In this document: one piece after another, positions 11,209 through 17,287 of the stretch
Position numbering within the stretch: position 1 is the first letter of the stretch
Layout: each line of letters opens with the position of its first letter
Virus record (IMG/VR): IMGVR_UViG_3300025286_000154
Span: 1-22,542 of that record
From: a virus
Direction: 5' to 3' (one strand)
Length of the DNA stretch: 22,542 bases
Made by a program: the position numbers and the translations under genes
Notes under the pieces: model-generated
What the model was told of the DNA's origin: nothing
Databases searched by the model: none
What the model saw: only the letters and a program-made list of their open reading frames with translations

Positions 11209-11365
11209 GGTAGACAACTATCATCAGGTTGAGGTGGAAGTTGACCACGAGAAGTATGAGGCAAGCGATTGGGTGAGTGCGGCGGAGTACGCCATTGAGT
11301 TGGTACAGAGCCAACACCCGCTCGCCTCTGTTGAACTGGCCTATGTAAAGGAGTTTCGGATATGA
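11174..11365 (+). CDS. 63-aa acidic hypothetical protein
   Basis: AAGGAG lies 7 nt before the ATG at 11174, better than the in-frame GTG at 11144. It reads as alternating Val/Glu strands (YHVGVEVDNYHQVEVEVD) followed by a helix (SAAEYAIELVQS) and a final strand. The stop overlaps the next ATG as ATGA, so it is coupled to the cell wall hydrolase. Confidence 0.6.
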   Translation: MATQERYHVGVEVDNYHQVEVEVDHEKYEASDWVSAAEYAIELVQSQHPLASVELAYVKEFRI

Positions 11366-11904
11366 TTGAAGTCACTTTGCCAGCACTGACCTTTTTGACA
11401 CAAATTGTCATGGGGTTAGTTGTTCCAAACTCGTATGCTGACCCAGTAGATACTCATGAAGAACTCTACTGCCTCGCTTTAAATGCCTATCATGAGGCGC
11501 GAGGAGAGGGTATGGATGAGATGCTGGCTGTGTCACAGGTAGCAATGAACCGTGTCGAGAGACACATACATGCTACTGTATGTCAAGTTGTAACAGAGGG
11601 ACCAGTAAGCGAAAGTTGGCGCACGCGACAGGATGCAACACTGCCTAATGAGGAGCGTGTGTATTTTCCTGTGCTTAATAAGTGTCAGTTTAGCTGGTAC
11701 TGTGATGGCAAGTCGGATGCAGTACACAACCTGACAGGATGGGAAGATGCAGTCATAGCTGCCTACCTCGTGTACAATGGGTACGGTGAGGATCGTGTAG
11801 ATGGTGCGCTGTATTACTATGCACATAAACGTATACCTATGCCCAAGTGGGCGAAGAGAATGACTGTGACTGCCGTTCTGAACGGTCACACGTATCTGAA
11901 ATAG
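11362..11904 (+). CDS. SleB-type cell wall hydrolase with signal peptide
   Basis: The 180-residue protein matches the Hydrolase_2/SleB domain (PF07486). It has CLALNAYHEARGEGMDEMLA with catalytic-type E46, AVSQVAMNRVE, a central QFSWYCDG, and a C-terminal ALYYYAH. Enzymes of this family act as lytic transglycosylases on peptidoglycan. The first 26 residues (LPALTFLTQIVMGLVVPNSYA) are a likely signal peptide or release signal, so it could reach the periplasm without the holin. It lies far from the lysis operon, behind small early genes (AAGGAG, 8 nt). A second wall enzyme besides the GH24 lysozyme is unusual. It may soften the wall early or act in a staged lysis. Confidence 0.85.
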   Translation: MIEVTLPALTFLTQIVMGLVVPNSYADPVDTHEELYCLALNAYHEARGEGMDEMLAVSQVAMNRVERHIHATVCQVVTEGPVSESWRTRQDATLPNEERVYFPVLNKCQFSWYCDGKSDAVHNLTGWEDAVIAAYLVYNGYGEDRVDGALYYYAHKRIPMPKWAKRMTVTAVLNGHTYLK

Positions 11905-11930
11905 GTGCAACGTTGCACTTAATTTATTTT
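11905..11930 (+). terminator. intrinsic terminator candidate
   Basis: The perfect palindrome GTGCAACGTTGCAC (11905-11918) directly after the hydrolase stop is followed by TTAATTTATTTT. Stem and T-rich tail fit rho-independent termination of the early operon. A new promoter follows. Confidence 0.6.
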
Positions 11931-11941
11931 GTACAAAGTGC

Positions 11942-11969
11942 TTGACAACTGAGATGATATCAGTATAAT
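11942..11969 (+). promoter_or_regulatory. sigma-70-type promoter with palindromic spacer
   Basis: TTGACA (11942-11947), 16 bp and TATAAT (11964-11969) lie in a non-coding gap ahead of the gene at 11996. The spacer contains ACTGA-GATGATA-TCAGT, a symmetric element that a repressor could use. It follows a terminator and opens the second rightward operon (DUF932 to polymerase). Confidence 0.75.
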
Positions 11970-11995
11970 GGTAGTAGAATTGAGAGGACGCACAC

Positions 11996-12163
11996 ATGGT
12001 AGATTATATAATACGTAAACAAATGTCAGACATCGACCATGCATATGGTGACGCTGACTTTTACTTCTGCGAAGAAGAGAATGGCAGCAAAGTAACAGTA
12101 ATTGTTTTTAAGAAACGGACTGATGGCAGTCCGTACCGTATCTCAATAGAGGAGACTGAGTAA
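11996..12163 (+). CDS. 55-aa hypothetical protein
   Basis: First gene after the promoter. ATG at 11996 is preceded by GAGAGGACG. The stop overlaps the DUF932 start as TAATG, implying coupled translation. The sequence is an acidic helix followed by beta strands (KVTVIVFKKRTD, YRISIEETE). No family recognised. Confidence 0.65.
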   Translation: MVDYIIRKQMSDIDHAYGDADFYFCEEENGSKVTVIVFKKRTDGSPYRISIEETE

Positions 12164-13035
12164 TGTTGAATACACAGATGTATAATGCGTTGAGCAACGA
12201 TGTTTTCGGAGACATTCCAGAAGACATAGACTTTCCCGTAATGTTTGAGCCTACAAAAGTGTCACATAAAAAGTATGTGGTAAATGGAAACACGGGTCAG
12301 TACCTTGACACAGTGGGCCACAAATTTAATTGTGCCAGCCACCCAGATTTCTTTCGGGGTGTGCAGGACACCATGATAGAAGAGCTAAATGCTCCCGATT
12401 TGGAGGATGTAAGAGTTACATTTCGCACTGCTCGCAACGGGTCTTGGGCTATGATGGACACTACCTTTCCTAACGTGAAGGTTAACGTCGAGACGAGTAA
12501 GCATAAGACTGAGATTGCACAGCGTGTGATTGCTCTGCATGGCATTGATGGGTCATGCTCCAATCAAGTGTTCTATGGTGGTATTGATTTCTTCTGCACC
12601 AACGGCATGATTAGTGGTGAGTACGATACGGTGCGTCGTAAGAACACTCTGTTGTTCTCATTGGACAGGTTCATCAACGAACTACGCCGTGCCAAACAGG
12701 ACTTCTACGAGCATGGTCGCAAGCTACAGACGTGGGCCTCTACTCACATTGGTGCGGTACAGGTGGAGGAATTGCTGAGTACGGTGATGTCATCTGACAG
12801 CAAGGCTGACAAGATGTTAAGTGTGTACTTTTCAGAGGCAGCAACACGTGGGCATAATCTGTTCTCACTGTACAGTGCCTTCACTAACTACTCTTCTCAC
12901 GCGAATGAAAACAACGGGTTCAAACTGCGTGACACGGGCAACGATACACAGGCACAGTCTATGTTTCGCAGAGAGCAGGACGTTAGCAAGTGGATCAGCA
13001 CACCACAGTTTCGTGCACTTGAACTAGCAGCGTAG
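12163..13035 (+). CDS. DUF932 family protein
   Basis: The 290-residue protein fits the DUF932 family (PF06067; phage/plasmid-like protein TIGR03299). It has an N-terminal domain with KYVVNGNTGQYLDTVGHKFN, a central GGIDFFCTNGMISGEYDTV segment (an NGM motif typical of the family), and a C-terminal helical region with NLFSLYSAFTNYSSH. The family is widespread in phages and plasmids near replication genes, but its biochemical function is not established. Length is normal for the family. It is the first large gene behind the promoter at 11942. Confidence 0.8.
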   Translation: MLNTQMYNALSNDVFGDIPEDIDFPVMFEPTKVSHKKYVVNGNTGQYLDTVGHKFNCASHPDFFRGVQDTMIEELNAPDLEDVRVTFRTARNGSWAMMDTTFPNVKVNVETSKHKTEIAQRVIALHGIDGSCSNQVFYGGIDFFCTNGMISGEYDTVRRKNTLLFSLDRFINELRRAKQDFYEHGRKLQTWASTHIGAVQVEELLSTVMSSDSKADKMLSVYFSEAATRGHNLFSLYSAFTNYSSHANENNGFKLRDTGNDTQAQSMFRREQDVSKWISTPQFRALELAA

Positions 13036-13106
13036 TGCACGATTTTATGTTAGGGTTTGCGTGGGCGGTGGGGTTAATCCTCATCGCCTTCGCCTTTATT
13101 TTATAG
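13035..13106 (+). CDS. 23-aa membrane peptide, copy A
   Basis: GTG at 13035 overlaps the DUF932 stop (TAGTG). The peptide is MHDFMLGFAWA plus GLILIAFAFIL, a single short membrane span. The same N-terminal coding sequence recurs at 13311-13397. Without a good SD sequence, the ATG at 13047 is an alternative start. Being one of two copies makes it more credible than its length would suggest. Confidence 0.45.
   Translation: MHDFMLGFAWAVGLILIAFAFIL
13036..13067 (+). repeat. 32-bp perfect direct repeat, second copy at 13312-13343
   Basis: The two copies are identical over 32 bases and remain similar for about 30 more (through CTCATCGCCT). They encode the start of both small membrane peptides and are 276 bp apart, indicating a local duplication. 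Confidence 0.85.
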
Positions 13107-13117
13107 GAGCAGAATGA

Positions 13118-13282
13118 ATGAATGATAACGAAATCGAAAGGGATTTAAGAACAGCCGCCCGTAGCTATTATGCTTGTTTGCGTGATAAAACAGTTCAGAT
13201 AACTAAACTGGAACAGTTACTCACACGTTATGCTGTGGCTGTACTAGCATTGATTACTCTTCTGCTGGTGCTCAACAAATGA
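13118..13282 (+). CDS. 54-aa tail-anchored membrane protein
   Basis: Of three close ATGs, the one at 13118 opens the frame and has AGGAG 8 nt upstream. The cytoplasmic helix (NEIERDLRTAARSYYACLRDK) is followed by one C-terminal membrane span (YAVAVLALITLLLVLNK). Its neighbours also encode tiny membrane peptides. Confidence 0.6.
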   Translation: MNDNEIERDLRTAARSYYACLRDKTVQITKLEQLLTRYAVAVLALITLLLVLNK

Positions 13283-13308
13283 ACGGAACTGGTATAGCTG
13301 GAGCTTAG
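13279..13308 (+). pseudogene. nine-codon remnant of a duplicated gene start
   Basis: ATG at 13279 encodes MNGTGIAGA and then TAG. The intact gene at 13981 begins MKGTGIAGAQ, and the DNA shows near-identity (GGTATAGCTGGAGC). The remnant's GGAG now lies 7 nt before the ATG of the membrane peptide at 13311, so it may serve as that gene's ribosome binding site. Confidence 0.55.
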
Positions 13309-13310
13309 TG

Positions 13311-13397
13311 ATGCACGATTTTATGTTAGGGTTTGCGTGGGCGATGTGGTGTGCACTCATCGCCTACGCAGTTGCTTCATGTATTGCGGGAGTGTGA
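13311..13397 (+). CDS. 28-aa membrane peptide, copy B
   Basis: It shares MHDFMLGFAWA with copy A (13035) and then diverges: MWCALIAYAVASCIAGV. One membrane span, two Cys. GGAG from the nine-codon remnant lies 7 nt upstream. Function unknown. Confidence 0.5.
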   Translation: MHDFMLGFAWAMWCALIAYAVASCIAGV

Positions 13398-13399
13398 CA

Positions 13400-13543
13400 A
13401 TGAAAGAAACGAAAGAATTTTTTATTACACTATTGTTTTGGGTTGTGTTGGGAGGTTGCTGGGCACTTATCGTCTACTTAATCTCTCAATGTACTATGGA
13501 AATGTGTGTAGAATTTATCCCTATGTACACTGAGGTAGCATAA
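13400..13543 (+). CDS. 47-aa single-TM membrane protein
   Basis: ATG at 13400 has GGGAG 7 nt upstream. After MKETKEF comes a long membrane span (FITLLFWVVLGGCWALIVYL), then a Cys-containing, weakly acidic tail. Its first codons resemble those of the next gene (MKEL...LLFWIGV), hinting at duplication of a signal or anchor sequence. Confidence 0.6.
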   Translation: MKETKEFFITLLFWVVLGGCWALIVYLISQCTMEMCVEFIPMYTEVA

Positions 13544-13545
13544 GA

Positions 13546-13971
13546 ATGAAAGAACTTATGATCTCATTACTTTTTTGGATAGGTGTTAACTCTTCCTTAC
13601 CCATAGAGGGAGTGGTGTTACCAAAAGTAGAATTTATTTCATCTGAAGAAATGCATTCGATGATGAATATGAAAATGCCTAAAGACATCACCGAAGTTCA
13701 AGTAAAAGCACTGTACTACATTCCCGATAAGATAATTTATCTGAGGAATGACTGGAACAAGACTGAGGCATTGGATAGAAGTGTTTTGTTACACGAATTG
13801 GTGCATCACCTACAGAAAAATGATGAATACGAATGTCGAGAAAAAAGAGAAGAAGAGGCATACGAGTTGCAGTTCACTTATATGAGAGAACATAATATAG
13901 AAAATCCAAAACGAGTCTTACATATAGGTGATTTGTTTTATACGGTTATGACATCTTGTTACTTAATGTAG
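13546..13971 (+). CDS. exported HExxH metallopeptidase-like protein
   Basis: The 141-residue protein starts with a short signal peptide (KELMISLLFWIGVNSSLP) and contains H83-E-L-V-H87-H88, the zinc-binding and catalytic motif of gluzincin-type metallopeptidases. It is followed by an acidic helix (KREEEAYELQ) where E103 or E104 could be the third ligand. One Cys lies on either side of the C-terminal half (YECRE, TSCYLM), which could form a disulfide in the periplasm. Small HExxH proteins of this kind occur in marine phages without known substrate. It could process an envelope protein or act on host surface structures. Proteolytic activity is inferred. Confidence 0.7.
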   Translation: MKELMISLLFWIGVNSSLPIEGVVLPKVEFISSEEMHSMMNMKMPKDITEVQVKALYYIPDKIIYLRNDWNKTEALDRSVLLHELVHHLQKNDEYECREKREEEAYELQFTYMREHNIENPKRVLHIGDLFYTVMTSCYLM

Positions 13972-13980
13972 GAGAATGCA

Positions 13981-14220
13981 ATGAAGGGCACAGGTATAGC
14001 TGGAGCGCAAGACTACACACCAACAGACAAAGGAGAATGGAGGTGTGCTACGTGTGGTGAAGTATTCCATGAACAGTCTTCTGCATTAGCATGGGGCAGT
14101 CCGCATGGATTGCAGCAGCAATGCAAGACATGCCACAGTAGCTGTAACAGCTACACACAAAGGCAGTGGGATAGAACCGTTGGATGGGGCAAAGTTCCGA
14201 AGGAGTATTCAGATGACTAA
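13981..14220 (+). CDS. zinc-ribbon-like protein (79 aa)
   Basis: C22-A-T-C25 and C48-K-T-C51 (plus C55) form a zinc ribbon; the segment GEWRCATCGEVF is typical of rubredoxin-like knuckles. AGGAG lies 6 nt before the ATG. Its first nine codons are duplicated as a remnant at 13279. It overlaps the next gene by 8 nt. Confidence 0.7.
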   Translation: MKGTGIAGAQDYTPTDKGEWRCATCGEVFHEQSSALAWGSPHGLQQQCKTCHSSCNSYTQRQWDRTVGWGKVPKEYSDD

Positions 14221-14509
14221 TAAAATATTTGATGATGGTCTACACGCCAAGTGGCAAAAATTTCACCATGACAACCCGCTAGTGTACAATTTATTCAAGC
14301 GGTTCACATTTCAAGCCATCCAAGCTGGACGTAAGAACTATTCCGTCAACGCAATCTTTGAACGCATAAGGTGGCACACCGACATAGAGACTTGCGGGGA
14401 TGAGTTCAAGCTGAACAACAACCACAGAGCCTATTACGGACGTAAGTTTATGCGGGACTATCCTAAATATGACGGGTTCTTTCGTACACGGGATACGAAA
14501 TCAGCTTGA
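14213..14509 (+). CDS. conserved phage protein of unknown function (98 aa)
   Basis: ATG at 14213 with AAGGAG 7 nt upstream is preferred over a start at 14105 that lies inside the previous gene. The protein has a pattern I have seen in many phages: LHAKWQKFHHDNP, then LFKRFTFQAIQAGRKNYS, FERIRWHTDIETCGDEFKLN, ending YYGRKFMRDYPKYDGFFRTR. It is compact, basic and rich in aromatic residues. A DNA-binding role is possible given its position before the integrase, but unproven. Confidence 0.7.
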   Translation: MTNKIFDDGLHAKWQKFHHDNPLVYNLFKRFTFQAIQAGRKNYSVNAIFERIRWHTDIETCGDEFKLNNNHRAYYGRKFMRDYPKYDGFFRTRDTKSA

Positions 14510-14542
14510 GGGGCAGGACATACACTACGGAAAGGCATAAGT

Positions 14543-15661
14543 ATGAAACTACCTAGATTTACACAGGTACGTGAACTAGCAGACGGGACAAAGGCATACA
14601 GGTTCAACCCACCACAGAAGTTTATAACTGCTGGTGTTGTTGAGCGTGTGGAGCTTGGGCCTGATCTGTCAGCAGCAAGGTCGGCTGCTCGTGAGCACAA
14701 TGCCAAGATAGATGAGTGGCGTAAAAGTCAAGCAGAAATATTAGATGTTCGCAAAGGTAGTAAACTATCTTTGTTAGTGCGTGATTATTGCAACAGTAGT
14801 AACTTCACTCTGTTAAGAAAATCTACACAGAAAGACTACATGTATTTTCTTAATAACATGGTGCAAACACTTGAAGATGCTAGGATTTCTGATGTAACAA
14901 CTCGACGTGCAAAAGGTGCATATGAGAAATGGATACACAGTGGTGTGCCTTATGCCAACCACGTATGTGCAGCCGCCTCTATCTTGTACAACTACGCTAT
15001 CGACAGAGAGTACGTCACATTTAATCCTTTTGCATATGTCAAGAGAAAAACACCTATACAACGTAAGGTTGTATGGCAGCACGACCATGTTGTACGGTTT
15101 CTCGACACGGCATATGGTGAGTGGCGGTGGCGCAACGTTGGGCTTATCGCACAGATGACATACGAATGGGTGCAAAGATTGGGTGACATGCGTATGTTGG
15201 AATGGGATAGCATTGACCTTGACGCAAAGAGGCTTGACTTACAGCAGTCGAAGCGTAGAGGACAGGTTAGCCTTCCCATATCCAGTGAGTTGATCAACAT
15301 GCTAACACAACAGCATGAGGACTTTGGCTTTCAGAAGTATGTGGCTCCCATGATGACACCTGTAAAGGGAGAGTTTATTCCTTACACCAAACAACGTTTG
15401 TCTAAGTTGAGCAGACAGGTCATAGTAGCAGCAGAGCTACCGACTGAACTGTGGCTCATGGACCTGCGAAGAACAGGTACAACACAGATGAATGATGCAG
15501 GTGTATCTATGGGACAGATCATGTCAGTGACGGGTCATGTCAATCCACAAAGCGTTAAGCCCTACCTTACGCACACCTATGCCAGCGCAAATTCTGCATT
15601 GACACAGAGACAAAATCATGGTAAAAGCATAGACCCTTGCCACATGAAAGGTGATACATAA
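14543..15661 (+). CDS. tyrosine recombinase / phage integrase
   Basis: The 372-residue protein has an N-terminal arm-binding part, a core-binding SAM-like domain (about residues 73-165) and a catalytic domain. Visible active-site residues are R212 (VQRLGDMRMLEWDSID), K237 (QSKRRGQVSLPI), R309 (LMDLRRTGTT), H332 (SVTGHVNPQS) and Y341 nine residues later (VKPYLTH). The first position of the HxxR box is Met306 rather than His, a departure from the canonical set. It would integrate or excise the phage, or resolve dimers. No attP-like direct repeat or tRNA fragment is evident nearby. Its stop overlaps the next start as TAATG. Confidence 0.88.
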   Translation: MKLPRFTQVRELADGTKAYRFNPPQKFITAGVVERVELGPDLSAARSAAREHNAKIDEWRKSQAEILDVRKGSKLSLLVRDYCNSSNFTLLRKSTQKDYMYFLNNMVQTLEDARISDVTTRRAKGAYEKWIHSGVPYANHVCAAASILYNYAIDREYVTFNPFAYVKRKTPIQRKVVWQHDHVVRFLDTAYGEWRWRNVGLIAQMTYEWVQRLGDMRMLEWDSIDLDAKRLDLQQSKRRGQVSLPISSELINMLTQQHEDFGFQKYVAPMMTPVKGEFIPYTKQRLSKLSRQVIVAAELPTELWLMDLRRTGTTQMNDAGVSMGQIMSVTGHVNPQSVKPYLTHTYASANSALTQRQNHGKSIDPCHMKGDT

Positions 15662-15813
15662 TGTTGAGTACAGCACAGTCCAATGTTCTTTACATACTTA
15701 AGGATGAGAAAGAACTTTTAATGACAAGAACAGATAAAGAGGACATAGAGTATCTTATGGTGCTTCGCTGGTTGCAAACTAAAATAAGAGAACTGGAGAT
15801 ACAAAATGATTAA
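15661..15813 (+). CDS. 50-aa helical peptide
   Basis: The ATG overlaps the integrase stop (TAATG). The chain is helical and charged (YILKDEKELLMTRTDKED, then YLMVLRWLQTKIRELEIQ), with heptad-like Leu/Ile spacing. A small coupled gene behind an integrase could be an excisionase-like cofactor, but it lacks a recognisable winged-helix motif, so I leave it unassigned. Confidence 0.55.
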   Translation: MLSTAQSNVLYILKDEKELLMTRTDKEDIEYLMVLRWLQTKIRELEIQND

Positions 15814-15961
15814 ACAATTGATATCTTATCTGGTAGAAAGAACAAAGACGCTAGTTATAAAAATTGAAAATAGAATGGAGCCTTGTGCCAATGACACTTA
15901 CCTTACTGGAGGTAAGCAAATAAAAGATTTCTATATTCACACAGACACGGAAGAAAAATGA
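15806..15961 (+). CDS. 51-aa hypothetical peptide
   Basis: GGAG lies 7 nt before the ATG at 15806. The frame overlaps the previous gene by 8 nt and the next as ATGA. Basic helix (IKQLISYLVERTKTLVIKIENR) followed by a polar tail. Not recognised. Confidence 0.5.
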   Translation: MIKQLISYLVERTKTLVIKIENRMEPCANDTYLTGGKQIKDFYIHTDTEEK

Positions 15962-16518
15962 ACATCTTTAGGCTAAGTGACGATCCACAAGAATGTGCGG
16001 AGATGCACTGTGACAAGCACGTTGTCAAGATGATACTGGAGACTGCACAGATGCTATCTACAGCGTGGCGTATGACAGACAGTAGCAGTGAGTATGCGAA
16101 TAAGCACGGCATGTATAGAATGGCTCACAAAAATCATCCATCTACTGTGTGGGTACGGCATGGTATTCTCAACTATATTTGGACACGCAGATTGTTTGAG
16201 CATCTGTGCAAGGAGTACACACACCGCTATGGCAAGCACCATGCAAGTGAGCGTATGCGGGAGGCTTTTGCGTATGATGTGCCAGACGAAACAAGTATTG
16301 TAAAACCACCAATACCCTTTCCTCAGTGTATGCCTGACCAGTACAAGGTCGAGGGTGATCCCGTTGCTGCATACCGTAACTACTACAAGGGAGAGAAAGC
16401 ATACTTCGCTAGGTGGAATAAAGGCAGAGCGTCACCCGAATGGTGGGACGATGACATGCAGAACTTTGTTAAACACTTTGTGACAACGGAGGAGTTGTTA
16501 AGTAGTGTAGGAGAATAG
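15958..16518 (+). CDS. conserved hypothetical protein with DKHVVKMILETAQ motif (186 aa)
   Basis: I recognise the pattern NIFRLSDDP, CDKHVVKMILETAQMLSTAW, NHPSTVWVR and RNYYKGEK as a protein common in marine and T4-like phages, but I know no assigned function. It is rich in His, Tyr and Trp. The conserved Cys19-Asp-Lys-His22 plus several His could bind metal. It sits between integrase and primase. The segment encoding KHVVKMILETAQMLS has an inverted copy in the gene at 10073. Confidence 0.65.
   Translation: MNIFRLSDDPQECAEMHCDKHVVKMILETAQMLSTAWRMTDSSSEYANKHGMYRMAHKNHPSTVWVRHGILNYIWTRRLFEHLCKEYTHRYGKHHASERMREAFAYDVPDETSIVKPPIPFPQCMPDQYKVEGDPVAAYRNYYKGEKAYFARWNKGRASPEWWDDDMQNFVKHFVTTEELLSSVGE
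16017..16061 (-). repeat. inverted repeat arm, partner at 10175-10219
   Basis: The reverse complement matches 10175-10219 at 40 of 45 positions. It lies inside the most conserved-looking motif of the 15958 gene, suggesting this copy is the original. Confidence 0.8.
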
Positions 16519-16519
16519 C

Positions 16520-17287
16520 ATGAACATAAGAGACTTTGTAGATGATCTGGATGTGGCAAACGGAGCTACGGTTAGACGTAACTGTCCTGTTTGCGACGGA
16601 TTTAAAACGTTTACAGTAACCAACAAGAATGGAATGATTGTGTGGAACTGCTACAAAGCTGGCTGCTTTGTGCATGGTGGCACTCGTACCTATCTGAGTG
16701 TAGATGACATACGAAATACCATACGCATGAGAGAGGATAATGATCCTGTCTGGAATAAACCCGACTACATAGTGCAGGGTTGCAAACACGCTGACCTTCA
16801 GAGGTTTCTAAATAGTTGGTCACTACAGAGTATGCAGCCTAGACCTTTGTATGATGTGAAGGAACATCGAATAGTCTTTCCAATATTTAAAGGCAGAACT
16901 ATGGTGGATGGTGCTGGTCGATCACTAACTGAAAGGCTTCCGAAGTGGAAGAGATACGGAGAGTCTGGGTTGCCGTATGTGTACGGCTCTGAGCGAGTGG
17001 CTGTGATTGTTGAGGACGCTATCAGTGCGGCTGTGGTGGGTTCAACGTGTAGCTGCACAGGAGTGGCATTGCTAGGTACGTCATTACAGAGTGCACATAA
17101 GAAACCTTTAGCTCAGTATGCAAAGTTAATTGTAGCACTTGATCCAGACGCATTGCCTAAGACATTGGGCATAGCACAGGAACTAAGGTCTATACATTCG
17201 GAGGTAAGTGTGTTAAGATTAAGCGACGATTTGAAGTACAGAAATCCACGAGACATTCAGAACTTGGAGAATTTAATATGGAACTAG
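16520..17287 (+). CDS. DNA primase, T7 gp4-type (zinc and TOPRIM domains)
   Basis: The 255-residue protein has an N-terminal zinc-binding domain (C22-P-V-C25, C44-Y-K-A-G-C49) for template recognition. Its TOPRIM domain has E165 (AVIVEDAISAAVV) and D208-P-D210 (KLIVALDPDALPK), the metal-binding residues that catalyse RNA primer synthesis. It corresponds to the primase half of T7 gp4, with the helicase encoded separately. The frames overlap by 10 nt (17278-17287), so the two are probably translated in a coupled way and act as a complex at the fork. Confidence 0.88.
   Translation: MNIRDFVDDLDVANGATVRRNCPVCDGFKTFTVTNKNGMIVWNCYKAGCFVHGGTRTYLSVDDIRNTIRMREDNDPVWNKPDYIVQGCKHADLQRFLNSWSLQSMQPRPLYDVKEHRIVFPIFKGRTMVDGAGRSLTERLPKWKRYGESGLPYVYGSERVAVIVEDAISAAVVGSTCSCTGVALLGTSLQSAHKKPLAQYAKLIVALDPDALPKTLGIAQELRSIHSEVSVLRLSDDLKYRNPRDIQNLENLIWN

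Noticed and set aside
12297-12563. 88-codon minus-strand frame inside the DUF932 gene
   Set aside because: Lies wholly opposite a family-supported gene, no SD sequence.
15661-15961. Two small genes after the integrase as excisionase or attP region
   Set aside because: No winged-helix motif, no tRNA-like segment and no direct repeats of core-site length.
15903-16112. Minus-strand frame sharing ICAVSSIILTTC with the gene at 10073
   Set aside because: The shared peptide comes from the inverted DNA repeat; the plus-strand gene at 15958 is the conserved one. Kept as a repeat finding, not a gene.
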